Assembly: GCA_947492475.1 (NCBI GenBank)
Contig: CANLNM010000002.1
Location: 434,001 to 498,000 of the forward strand
Reading direction: 5' to 3'
Source: an uncultured Paracoccaceae bacterium
GTDB taxonomy: Bacteria; Pseudomonadota; Alphaproteobacteria; Rhodobacterales; Rhodobacteraceae
Length of the DNA stretch: 64,000 bases
Each line of letters opens with the position of its first letter. Within the stretch, counting starts at the first letter, position 1. A program made the position numbers and the translations under genes. Below the pieces are notes generated by a model. It was not told the DNA's origin. It saw only the letters and a list, made by a program, of their open reading frames with translations, and ran no database searches. Shown here piece after piece: positions 8,998 to 17,364 of this stretch.

Positions 8998-9020
8998 GCC
9001 GTATCAGAAAGGGATCGCCG

Positions 9021-9584
9021 TTACTCAGCGCCGCGTGACAGGGCCGCAACGCCCGTGCGCGCCATTTCCAACAGGCCAATCGGGCGCATCAGATCCGCAA
9101 AAGCGTCGATTTTTTCCGGCGTGCCGGTGATTTCAAACACAAAGCTTTCCAACGTGCTGTCGACCACATTGGCGCGGAAAATTTCCGCCATGCGCAGGGC
9201 TTCGATCCGATGTTCGCCTTTGCCGGACACCTTAAACAGCGCCAATTCGCGTTCCACGGACGGGCCTTCGACGGTCAGGTCATGCACGTCGCGCACCGGT
9301 ACAATCCGGCCGACTTGGGCTTTGATTTGTTCGATCACTTGCGGCGTGCCGCTGGTGACAATGGTGATGCGCGACAGGTTTTCTTCGTGGTTCACTTCGG
9401 CCACGGTCAGGCTTTCGATGTTGTAGCCACGCCCGGCAAACAGGCCGATCACACGGGCCAGAACGCCGGGTTCATTTTCCACCAGCATCGCCAGCGTATG
9501 GGTTTCAACAACGTCCGAAAAATTGGGGCGTAGGTTATAGGCGGAATGGCTGGTAGAGCCTTTTTTGATACGTAGTGCGGACAT
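9021..9584 (-). CDS. ilvN: acetolactate synthase small (regulatory) subunit
   Basis: This 187-residue subunit confers valine feedback control on acetolactate synthase. The N-terminal ACT domain runs from about residue 28 (HTLAMLVENEPGVLARVIGLFAGRGYNI), and the second ACT-like half starts near 105 (LALFKVSG). Its size matches IlvH/IlvN of alphaproteobacteria. It begins 12 bases after the large subunit, in one operon. The whole operon is preceded by a branched-chain amino-acid attenuator. The ilvN/ilvH choice of symbol is a naming convention. Confidence 0.95.
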   Translation of the reverse strand: MSALRIKKGSTSHSAYNLRPNFSDVVETHTLAMLVENEPGVLARVIGLFAGRGYNIESLTVAEVNHEENLSRITIVTSGTPQVIEQIKAQVGRIVPVRDVHDLTVEGPSVERELALFKVSGKGEHRIEALRMAEIFRANVVDSTLESFVFEITGTPEKIDAFADLMRPIGLLEMARTGVAALSRGAE

Positions 9585-9596
9585 TTTCGTCTCTCC

Positions 9597-11348
9597 TTAT
9601 ACCAAAACCGAGCCGGACGCGTCGATTGCGCCTTCGGTGGAATCGTCGCCCATCAGCATTTCGTTATGCGCCTTGCCCGATGGGATCATCGGATAGCAGT
9701 TTTCATGCTTTTCAACCAGACAATCAAACAGAACCGGCCCGTCATGATGGATCATTTCCAGGATCGCATCATCCAGCGTGTCGGGATCGGAACATTGAAT
9801 GCCTTTGGCGCCAAACGCTTCGGCCAATTTCACGAAATCAGGCAGGCTTTCGGACCAGCTGCTGGAATAGCGTTCGCCATGCAGCAATTCCTGCCACTGA
9901 CGCACCATGCCCAGACGTTCATTGTTCAAAATGAACTGTTTCACCGGCAGGCGATACTGCATCGCAGTGCCCATTTCCTGCATGTTCATCAGCCAGGACG
10001 CTTCGCCAGCCACGTTGATCACCAAGGCATCCGGATGCGCCAGTTGCGCACCGATTGAGGCAGGGAACCCATAGCCCATCGTGCCCAGACCGCCGGATGT
10101 CATCCACCGATTGGGTTCATTGAATTTCAAAAACTGCGCCGCCCACATCTGATGCTGGCCCACCTCAGTGGTCACATAGCGGTCCATGTCTTTGGTCAGT
10201 GCTTCCAGCCGTTCCAGCGCATATTGAGGTTTGATCACCTTGCCGGTTTGTTCAAACGCCAGACAATTCACAGCTTTCCAATCTGCGATTTGACCTTTCC
10301 AACGCGCCAAACCGTCTTTGTTGACCTTGCGCCCGCGGGATTTCCACACTTTCAGCAGGTCTTCTAATACGTGGCCCACATCGCCAACAATCGGGATATC
10401 GACCGGGATCACTTTGTTGATCGAGGACGGGTCGATGTCGATATGAGCCTTGGTTGAGTTGGGGCTGAATTTTTCAATCACCCCGGTGATGCGGTCGTCA
10501 AAACGCGCGCCGATATTGATCATCAGATCGCAATCATGCATCGCCATATTCGCCTCATACAGACCATGCATGCCCAACATGCCCAGCCAATTTTCACCCG
10601 TCGCCGGGTAGGCGCCCAAACCCATCAAAGTCGACGTGATCGGGATGCCCGTCGCATCCACCAATTCGCGCAGCAACTGTGACGCCGCCGTGCCGGAATT
10701 GATCACGCCACCGCCGGTATAAAATACCGGGCGTTCGGCCTGTTCCATGGCTTCGACCAATTCGGTGATCGAGGCAATGTCGCCTTTGACGGGTGGGTTA
10801 TAATGGCTCTTGTTTTTCAGTTTGTCGGTGTATTTACCGGTGGCAAATTGCACGTCCTTGGGCACGTCAATCAGAACCGGACCGGGGCGGCCAGTGGTGG
10901 CCACGTGGAACGCTTCGTGAATGGTGCCGGACAATTTGTCGGTCTCTTTGACCAACCAATTGTGTTTGGTGCAGGGGCGGGTGATGCCAACGGTGTCGGC
11001 TTCCTGAAAGGCGTCCGACCCAATCATAAAGGTCGGTACCTGCCCGGAAAACACAACGATCGGAATGGAATCCAACAATGCATCGGTCAGGCCGGTCACT
11101 GCGTTTGTCGCGCCGGGTCCGGATGTCACCAGCGCCACGCCAACCTTGCCGGTGGAACGTGCATAGGCTTCGGCGGCGTGGATCGCGGCCTGTTCATGGC
11201 GCACCAAAACGTGGCGGATGTCATTCTGAAGAAAGACCTCATCATAAATCGGAAGCACAGCTCCGCCAGGATATCCGAAGATTGTGTCGACACCCTGATC
11301 CTTCAGGGCCTGAACTACCATTTTCGCACCGGTCATCTGACGTGTCAT
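9597..11348 (-). CDS. ilvB: acetolactate synthase large (catalytic) subunit
   Basis: The 583-residue thiamine-diphosphate enzyme condenses two pyruvates, or pyruvate plus 2-oxobutyrate, at the first common step of valine, leucine and isoleucine synthesis. Visible parts are the N-terminal RHEQAAIHAAEAYARSTGKVG block with the catalytic Glu, the FAD/middle domain around 200-350, and the C-terminal ThDP block (GEASWLMNMQEMGTAMQYRLPVKQFILNN). The ATG at 11348 follows GGAGCAAGAC. It is the first structural gene after the attenuator. The name could equally be ilvI. Confidence 0.96.
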   Translation of the reverse strand: MTRQMTGAKMVVQALKDQGVDTIFGYPGGAVLPIYDEVFLQNDIRHVLVRHEQAAIHAAEAYARSTGKVGVALVTSGPGATNAVTGLTDALLDSIPIVVFSGQVPTFMIGSDAFQEADTVGITRPCTKHNWLVKETDKLSGTIHEAFHVATTGRPGPVLIDVPKDVQFATGKYTDKLKNKSHYNPPVKGDIASITELVEAMEQAERPVFYTGGGVINSGTAASQLLRELVDATGIPITSTLMGLGAYPATGENWLGMLGMHGLYEANMAMHDCDLMINIGARFDDRITGVIEKFSPNSTKAHIDIDPSSINKVIPVDIPIVGDVGHVLEDLLKVWKSRGRKVNKDGLARWKGQIADWKAVNCLAFEQTGKVIKPQYALERLEALTKDMDRYVTTEVGQHQMWAAQFLKFNEPNRWMTSGGLGTMGYGFPASIGAQLAHPDALVINVAGEASWLMNMQEMGTAMQYRLPVKQFILNNERLGMVRQWQELLHGERYSSSWSESLPDFVKLAEAFGAKGIQCSDPDTLDDAILEMIHHDGPVLFDCLVEKHENCYPMIPSGKAHNEMLMGDDSTEGAIDASGSVLV

Positions 11349-11386
11349 GTCTTGCTCCGTATTCAGACATTTTTAAGTTGCGCAAC

Positions 11387-11412
11387 AAAAAACCCCCGGA
11401 AATTTCCGAGGG
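11387..11412 (-). terminator. ilv attenuator terminator
   Basis: On the minus strand this is a 10-bp stem (11403-11412 with 11393-11402, one G-U) followed at once by six U. It lies between the leader peptide and ilvB. A competing 9-bp stem, GGCGCATGG at 11411-11419 pairing with 11448-11456 inside the leader reading frame, overlaps its first bases and can act as antiterminator. Confidence 0.85.
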
Positions 11413-11439
11413 CGCATGGGGTACCATTATGGTCTACCG

Positions 11440-11487
11440 TTACCGGTCCATGCGCCTTATTCTCACAAGTACTAGAATGCGTTTCAT
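11440..11487 (-). CDS. ilv operon leader peptide (attenuation)
   Basis: The 15-residue reading frame encodes MKRILVLVRIRRMDR and then TAA. Six of residues 4-10 are Ile, Leu or Val, the products of the operon downstream. A GAGGAG ribosome site lies 6 bases before the ATG. Codons include ATT, CTA, GTA, CTT, GTG and ATA, several of them rare in this GC-rich genome. Ribosome stalling there would leave 11448-11456 free to pair with 11411-11419 and block the terminator; fast translation to the stop would cover it. This is the classical transcription attenuation layout. Upstream, TTGACG at 11535-11540 (minus strand) is a possible -35 element. Confidence 0.88.
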   Translation of the reverse strand: MKRILVLVRIRRMDR

Positions 11488-11734
11488 TCCGGGCTCCTCG
11501 TTGCGTGGTGACTTTATGCACGGGGGAAACATGGCGTCAACAGTAATGCAGCAAAAATTTCGTCAAACGGGGGTTTGCCGCAATAAAATTACAAAATCGC
11601 CTTTGGCTGCCATTTGAAACGGATCAAATTTACGTGTGATTCTATCAAATTTTGATCAGACCTGCGGGCTGAAATTGTCCGATCCGGCAATAATGGCAAT
11701 GTTGTTTCCAATCCATCGACAATCTTGGCTTTTG

Positions 11735-11750
11735 TTAATCACTTTTTAAC
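11735..11750 (+). promoter_or_regulatory. CtrA-type binding box upstream of RTX gene
   Basis: TTAA-N7-TTAAC, matching the known consensus of the alphaproteobacterial cell-cycle regulator CtrA (TTAA-N7-TTAA), lies 118 bases before the RTX start codon. The surrounding 11.5-11.86 kb is otherwise free of genes. Direct evidence is only the motif and its position. Confidence 0.5.
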
Positions 11751-11867
11751 CTGGATGCGGGGTTTGCCACATTCTCTTTGAAATATGCCCGCAATTGCGC
11801 CACATTTGGCCCAGTTTTTGACACATTTCAGCGTGGCCGATGGGGACGCGTTTTAAAGGGGACTGCC

Positions 11868-13667
11868 ATGATACCTGCCTCGGTAACCGATTATGCGCAA
11901 AGTGAGATAGATTTTAATCCATTATCCAATGCGACGATCTCTGATCTACCAAATGGTGGATATGGCGTGACTTTCTTCGCCGGAATTGGGGCCGAAGATG
12001 CGGATGGTTTTGTCAATGCGCTGCTATGCACCCAAGTTTTTGACGAAGAGGGTATGCAAGGTTCCTTGATCGAACATTCTTTTCAGGCAAATGCGGCAGG
12101 TGATCTGATTGTTGTTGAAACCCCCGATGGGATCGCCACTCAGTTTGATGTGTTGGCCGGGCCGGTTGCACAGCGTCTGACCTTTGACGGGGATGCTGCT
12201 GCGCTTGAGGATATGAACGCCGTGGTCAAAGGCACTCCATTTGTTGACGCGCTTTATACCGATGGCGGCGATGACTTTATTCGTGCCATGTCGGCCGGGG
12301 ACAGCATCAGCGCCAGTGGCGGCGATGATGTGGTTCTGGGCGGCCATGGGGGTGATCTGATCCGCACGTGGACCGGTGACGACGTGGTGCATGCGGGCAA
12401 AGGCGACGATGTGGTCTATGCCGGTGCGGGCGACGATTATGTTCTGGGCGGCGAAGGTCACGATAAAATCGGTGGTGGCTACGGCAATGACACCCTTTAT
12501 GGCCATGATAACAACGACACATTGTATGGGGCCCGCGGCGAAGACAGTCTGCATGGTGGCAACAACAATGACACGTTGTTTGGTGGCGATGGCGGCGACC
12601 GGTTGCATGGCAACAAAGGCAATGACGCGCTTTATGGTCAACAGGGCAACGATTTCATCCGTGGGGATTGGGGCAATGACCTGATCGTGGCCGGGATCGG
12701 CAAAGACATCGCCTATGGCGGGGCTGGCCATGACGAAATCTATGGCGGGGCCAGCGCGGATAAACTTTATGGTGGGGATGGCGACGATGCCATTCGCGGC
12801 GGCTCTGGCTGGGATAAAATCAATGGTGGCGACGGCGATGACAGCCTGCATGGCAATGCCGGTCGCGATATCATTATCGGCGGCAACGGGTCTGACCATG
12901 TCGGCGGTGGATCTGGCAACGATGTGATTGATACATCCGGCAATGTTGACGATGTGTTTGGCATTTCTGGTGCGCCTGATCTGGGTTATCCGGGGCTGTT
13001 CCCCGCGGATCCTTTGCCGGGCGACGATATGGATGTTGTCTGGGCCGGGGCCGGGCATGACACGGTCACCACCGGCGATGACGCGGATTACATTCGCGGT
13101 GGGTCCGGCAATGACACGCTGGATGGCGGGTTTGACGCCGACACGATCTATGGCAATTCCGGAAATGACGTGATTATCGCGGGCGAAGGGTCCGATACGG
13201 TGTTCGCAGGCACCGGCAATGATGTGATCCATGGTGGCCTGCCGCCCGGGCTGCCAGATACGCTGAATGTTCCCGATGTTTTGGGCGATTTGGAGCCTGA
13301 TAACGGCGATGACCTGCTTTATGGCGGCCATGGCGACGATCAGATTTTCGGCGCGGATGATGACGACACGATCTATGGCGGTCACGGGGATGACCTGATT
13401 GATGGGGGTGTCGATAATGACCTGATGACCGGTGGCGATGGCGATGACCTGTTTACGTTTGACGACGGAGACGGCGCTGACGTGATCACCGATTTTGGCC
13501 ATGGTGCCGACCAAATCCAAATCTCTGGAATTGACGGTCTGGACTTTGCCGGGCTGTTCCTAAGCCAGGATGAAAGCGCCGCCGTAATCGAAGCGGGTGA
13601 TCTGGTGATCCGCCTCGAAGGTGTAAATGCAGAAGACCTGAGCGAAGAAGACTTCTTGTTCGCCTAA
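11868..13667 (+). CDS. RTX-repeat calcium-binding secreted protein
   Basis: The 599-residue acidic protein starts with a unique domain of about 130 residues. It then carries about thirty-five nine-residue RTX repeats of the GGxGxDxhx type (residues ~135-550), interrupted near 370 by a spacer containing PDLGYPGLFPADPLPGDD. It ends with the DVITDFGHGADQIQISG segment and an FLFA tail typical of type I secretion substrates. RTX repeats fold on calcium outside the cell. No ABC exporter or membrane-fusion gene is adjacent. The start at 11868 has AAAGGGGA upstream; the longer frame does not. The N-terminal domain is not recognised, so the activity is unknown. Confidence 0.9.
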   Translation: MIPASVTDYAQSEIDFNPLSNATISDLPNGGYGVTFFAGIGAEDADGFVNALLCTQVFDEEGMQGSLIEHSFQANAAGDLIVVETPDGIATQFDVLAGPVAQRLTFDGDAAALEDMNAVVKGTPFVDALYTDGGDDFIRAMSAGDSISASGGDDVVLGGHGGDLIRTWTGDDVVHAGKGDDVVYAGAGDDYVLGGEGHDKIGGGYGNDTLYGHDNNDTLYGARGEDSLHGGNNNDTLFGGDGGDRLHGNKGNDALYGQQGNDFIRGDWGNDLIVAGIGKDIAYGGAGHDEIYGGASADKLYGGDGDDAIRGGSGWDKINGGDGDDSLHGNAGRDIIIGGNGSDHVGGGSGNDVIDTSGNVDDVFGISGAPDLGYPGLFPADPLPGDDMDVVWAGAGHDTVTTGDDADYIRGGSGNDTLDGGFDADTIYGNSGNDVIIAGEGSDTVFAGTGNDVIHGGLPPGLPDTLNVPDVLGDLEPDNGDDLLYGGHGDDQIFGADDDDTIYGGHGDDLIDGGVDNDLMTGGDGDDLFTFDDGDGADVITDFGHGADQIQISGIDGLDFAGLFLSQDESAAVIEAGDLVIRLEGVNAEDLSEEDFLFA

Positions 13668-13752
13668 ACAACGTTTGGGGGCCAATTGCCCCCAAATTTG
13701 ACCCATAACCCGACCTGTGACGTCACATGATGTCAAACCCAAGGAGCCGCCT

Positions 13753-14124
13753 GTGCCATCCATCGCTGATACCTTGTCCAGCCGAAATGTCGATCTTGTT
13801 GATGCTGTTTATGCCATGCAGGGTCCTGATGGGCGTCCGTTCATTTTGTGGCTTGAACATTCGCAGGATCCGGCTGCAATTGGCGAAAAGGATGTCTATG
13901 TCGCAACCGAAGGTCAGGAAGCCGCGCCGTTTTCGCTCGGATTTCGATTGTCCCCGACACAGGATTTGAAATTTGCTGTGGATGATGTGGCTCAGCGGGT
14001 CACCGTCGGGTTGGCGTCGCAAGGGACATTGCCCAAAGATCAGGATTTTCAGGTGGAATTGTCCGTAAACGAGGGCAATGTGACCCTGCTGCGGTCCTTT
14101 AGCCCAGCCAAGTTGCATTCCTAG
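13753..14124 (+). CDS. conserved small protein downstream of RTX gene
   Basis: The 123-residue soluble protein of unknown function has no signal peptide or membrane helix. A GTG start at 13753 was chosen because AAGGAG lies 6 bases before it; an in-frame ATG at 13717 lacks a ribosome site. The text around VYAMQGPDGRPFILWLEHSQDP and the C-terminal QVELSVNEGNVTLLRSF suggests a beta-rich fold. It follows the RTX gene by 85 bases on the same strand and ends before a strong terminator, so the two probably share a transcript. Confidence 0.65.
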   Translation: MPSIADTLSSRNVDLVDAVYAMQGPDGRPFILWLEHSQDPAAIGEKDVYVATEGQEAAPFSLGFRLSPTQDLKFAVDDVAQRVTVGLASQGTLPKDQDFQVELSVNEGNVTLLRSFSPAKLHS

Positions 14125-14159
14125 GCAAACGGCATTCTGACAGAATGAATTTTGGTGAT

Positions 14160-14184
14160 CGGGGCGTCATTGCGCCCCGTTTTT
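14160..14184 (+). terminator. terminator after RTX/small gene pair
   Basis: A 7-bp perfect stem CGGGGCG/CGCCCCG with a 6-base loop is followed by five T on the plus strand, 35 bases past the stop at 14124. Confidence 0.85.
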
Positions 14185-14200
14185 ATTGATACAGCTGGGT

Positions 14201-14962
14201 CTAATCGCGCATTTCACGCACAGCCTGATCCGCATTATCCGTCGAGGCCTGAATTTTCTCTGCAAGTGCGCGAATTTCTTTGGCGACAACAGAAAAACCA
14301 GACCCCACTTCGCCTGCATGGGCCGCCTGAATAGAGGCATTCAACGCTGTCATGCGCACCGCAGATGCAATCGATTTGATTTCATCCAATGTGGTTTCCA
14401 ACGTGATATGAAGCTGATCCACCTGAGACATGGTTTCTTGTTTCTGGTTGTCCAAATCCGCCCAGAGATCCCATATCATTTTGGTCATTTCATCGCGCAC
14501 GACTGGCCACAGGGTTTCGTAAAAATGTCGCGCGGATCTGCAATCGGGCAGGGTTCCTGCCTCAATCAGAGTTTGCATATCCTGAATTTTGGACTGCACC
14601 CCCAATATGCGATTTTTACGCTGGGGATGCTGTAATGCGATGGACCTGATCCATTCGATCCGTTCCCGTGGATGATCGGCAAAATTTCCCGTGGAAAACC
14701 CACCTGTGCCATAGAGCAGATCCATATTGCGGCCAAATTGCGCAGCCATGTCGACAAATTCACCCATAACCAGATCGCGAATATCATCAGGCGGGGCAGA
14801 GGCCAGCGTCATCAGCCGCAGTGACATCTGAATGGTCAAACCACGTGTTGTCGCAATTTCATCAACCAGCACGCGAATGTCATTTTGTTCCTGACCAAAC
14901 GAGTTGGTGGCCGGGTTATAATAACTTGGCGTGGTTTGGTGTGGATCAAGTTGTACGTTCAT
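14201..14962 (-). CDS. soluble truncated methyl-accepting chemotaxis-like protein
   Basis: The 253-residue protein lacks membrane helices. Its last ~65 residues (SIASAVRMTALNASIQAAHAGEVGSGFSVVAKEIRALAEK) match the conserved half of the MCP signalling domain, but the frame stops soon after, where a full receptor would continue. The N-terminal ~180 residues are helical and not recognised. The start at 14962 is chosen over a TTG at 14995 because AAAAGGGG lies upstream. It may be a cytoplasmic sensor or scaffold. It sits next to the LuxR-type regulator on the same strand. Confidence 0.75.
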   Translation of the reverse strand: MNVQLDPHQTTPSYYNPATNSFGQEQNDIRVLVDEIATTRGLTIQMSLRLMTLASAPPDDIRDLVMGEFVDMAAQFGRNMDLLYGTGGFSTGNFADHPRERIEWIRSIALQHPQRKNRILGVQSKIQDMQTLIEAGTLPDCRSARHFYETLWPVVRDEMTKMIWDLWADLDNQKQETMSQVDQLHITLETTLDEIKSIASAVRMTALNASIQAAHAGEVGSGFSVVAKEIRALAEKIQASTDNADQAVREMRD

Positions 14963-15024
14963 AGCGGCCCCTTTTGAGGGGACAATATCAGTCAAATTGT
15001 AAACTAATTGCTAAAAGTGTGTGG

Positions 15025-15669
15025 TTAATTCAGCGCCACGCCGGTGCCTTGCAGGACCCCATGTTCCAACGCATACCGGGTCAGTCCAGCGGTCGAACTG
15101 ATCCCCAATTTACGTTTGATATTCTTTCTATGGGTTTCTACCGTGCGGACAGAAATATCCAAAACATTTGCGACTTCTTTGTTGGATTGCCCCTGCGCCA
15201 ATTGCAACAAAATGGTTTGTTCCCGGTTGGTTAGGGGTTCCCGACCATCTGCGATTTTGGGTTTAAGGGAACCTTCGGCACCGGTGCATAGATATTGTTC
15301 GCCACGCATGACCGCCTCAATCGCGGTATGGATTTCTTCGGTTGGGACATCCTTTAGCACATAGCCCTTGGCACCATGGTTAAGGGCGGTGCTGATATAT
15401 TCAGGGCTGTCATGCATCGACAGGATCAGAATCCGGGTCGCAGGACGGCGTTCCAAAATCATTTCAGTGGCCGTGAGCCCGCCCAGTTGCGGCATATTCA
15501 AATCCAGCAGAATGACATCGGGATCCAGCGTTTCTACCTGATCCACGATTTCCTGTCCGTTCGACAGGACGCCGACCACATTAATATTGTCATAGGATTC
15601 CAGCAGCGACTGGATGCCTTCGGCCACCATGGGGTGGTCATCAACGATAACAACTCGGACCAAACTCAT
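15025..15669 (-). CDS. LuxR/NarL-family response regulator
   Basis: The 214-residue protein has a receiver domain (residues ~5-120) with phosphoacceptor Asp56 in VILLDLNMP and the conserved Lys in KGYVLKDVPTEE. A C-terminal LuxR helix-turn-helix follows (LTNREQTILLQLAQGQSNKEVANVLDIS, ~148-175, ending in VETHRKNIKRKLG). It is encoded with the upstream kinase, overlapping it by 4 bases (ATGA). Its likely targets include the divergent TRAP operon, by position only. Confidence 0.92.
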   Translation of the reverse strand: MSLVRVVIVDDHPMVAEGIQSLLESYDNINVVGVLSNGQEIVDQVETLDPDVILLDLNMPQLGGLTATEMILERRPATRILILSMHDSPEYISTALNHGAKGYVLKDVPTEEIHTAIEAVMRGEQYLCTGAEGSLKPKIADGREPLTNREQTILLQLAQGQSNKEVANVLDISVRTVETHRKNIKRKLGISSTAGLTRYALEHGVLQGTGVALN

Positions 15670-17162
15670 ATGACGTCCTCCTTTTTGTGAACCAATCGAC
15701 CCGTCGTGTTTTCGGTCGGTGTCAGCATGTGGCTCAGCGGGATCAGGGCTTCTATCACGGTTCCCGGACCAGTGGAAATCAGGTGAAATGTCCCACCCAA
15801 TTGTTCGATACGTTCAGCCATATTGCGCAGCCCCAGTCCACCGCCACGACTGCGCCGTTCGGTGCGGGGCGGCAGGCCGACCCCGTTATCAGCAATACGC
15901 AGCAATGCCCCTTTGCGATTGCCGCGCAGTTGAATATCGACCTGTGTCGCTTCGGCATGGCGTTCAATATTGGTCAGGGCCTCTTGGGCGATGCGATACA
16001 TGGCAATGCGGGCCTCTTGATCCAGCCGATTTCGAAACACCACGGTTTCAAAATTCACGATGATGCCGGTTCGGGTTGCGAAATCTTCGGTCAGGGATTT
16101 TAACGCCGGGCCAAGCCCCAAATCATCCAGCACACCGGGGCGCAAATCGCGGCTGATCCGGCGCACTTCCTGGATGGCGCCGCCAAGGGATTGGATGCCT
16201 TTGTCCAAGCTCTCTTCGGCGCGTTCATCGTTTGATTTCAGACGTTTACGAGCCAATTCTAACGCATATCGCACCGACACCAAAATCTGGGAAATACTGT
16301 CATGTAATTCCCGCGCCACGCGCCCGCGCTCTTCTTCTTGGGTGTCGATGATCCGTTGGGTCAGTTGCTTTAGCTTGGCATCGGCCAGCCGTCGTTCACG
16401 TATGTTCAGACCAATACCGGTCAAAAACACCGCCACCAACGCCGCAATGGTGATGGCCAATATATAGAGTGACATCCTCTGGATGCGGTCCTCAACTTCG
16501 GCGCGGGCTGCGGCGACGGTATCCAACACGTCATCGATGAAAATACCGGTGCCCACAACCCAACGCCAATCCTGCAAGCCCACCACATAGACAACCATGC
16601 GCGCGGTTTCACCGGTGCTGGGTTTGGGCCAGTCAAAGGTATGATAGCCCCCACCGGCGCGGGCGATACGGATCAATTCATCCGTGATCGGTATGCCATT
16701 TGTGTCCACCAACCCAGTCCAGTCCCCGCCAATCAGAAACGTTTGCCGGGGGGCGACCAGATTGCGCCCATCGTAATCATACACAAAGAAATAGCCGTCC
16801 TGACCATAGATCATGGATGACAATTCTTGGGTCACTTCAAGCTTGGCCACTTCGTCATCTGGTGCGGCACGTCCATAAATATTGACGAAGCCCGTGCGTG
16901 CAATTGACATATAGTTTTTCAGCTCATCCCGCTTGGCATCGATCAGCTGCGTTTCCAGCGCCTTGATTTCACGTTCTGCCAATTGCCTTGATTGGCCGAT
17001 CACCAAAAACGAAATCACCGTCACCGCCACGATCAGGGGCACGGTTGCCAAAAGGAACAGTTTTTGTCCGTAACTGAGCGCAATTGCATCGCGAAAAGGG
17101 GTTGGGCGGGTGTCCATAAATGATTCGATAGACCGAATCTGTGGCGAATCAAAGGGCACCAA
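15666..17162 (-). CDS. Cache-domain sensor histidine kinase (NarX/DesK type)
   Basis: The 498-residue kinase has a first membrane helix at ~35-55, an extracytoplasmic Cache sensor (~60-225, with YGQDGYFFVYDYDGRNLVAP) and a second helix at ~230-250. Next come a HisKA_3 dimerisation domain with His287 in ARELHDSISQ and a HATPase domain (DNGVGLPP, GGGLGLRNMAERI). Cache sensors of this type usually bind small organic acids, which fits the divergent TRAP transporter for 2-oxo or hydroxy acids. The start at 17162 is uncertain; an ATG 15 codons in is also possible. Confidence 0.9.
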   Translation of the reverse strand: MVPFDSPQIRSIESFMDTRPTPFRDAIALSYGQKLFLLATVPLIVAVTVISFLVIGQSRQLAEREIKALETQLIDAKRDELKNYMSIARTGFVNIYGRAAPDDEVAKLEVTQELSSMIYGQDGYFFVYDYDGRNLVAPRQTFLIGGDWTGLVDTNGIPITDELIRIARAGGGYHTFDWPKPSTGETARMVVYVVGLQDWRWVVGTGIFIDDVLDTVAAARAEVEDRIQRMSLYILAITIAALVAVFLTGIGLNIRERRLADAKLKQLTQRIIDTQEEERGRVARELHDSISQILVSVRYALELARKRLKSNDERAEESLDKGIQSLGGAIQEVRRISRDLRPGVLDDLGLGPALKSLTEDFATRTGIIVNFETVVFRNRLDQEARIAMYRIAQEALTNIERHAEATQVDIQLRGNRKGALLRIADNGVGLPPRTERRSRGGGLGLRNMAERIEQLGGTFHLISTGPGTVIEALIPLSHMLTPTENTTGRLVHKKEDVI

Positions 17163-17364
17163 AAATGCTGTTATCGCTAACGCAAAGGGTTTAGGGTGTT
17201 CTAACCCCGAAAACCGGTCATATTTTATGACAATTTTGATCGATCTTGTGGGTCTCTACGCAGTCATGGGTATTTTGGTCTGCAATTTCCCGCGCTAGGG
17301 TCATCGAACCTGCAACGATCTGCCATCCCCGGGGAGGGGACGGTTCTACTTTGGGAGGACAACC

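Noticed and set aside
12024-13520. 498-residue minus-strand ORF opposite the RTX gene
   Set aside because: It mirrors the codon periodicity of the repetitive RTX gene and has repetitive non-protein-like text.
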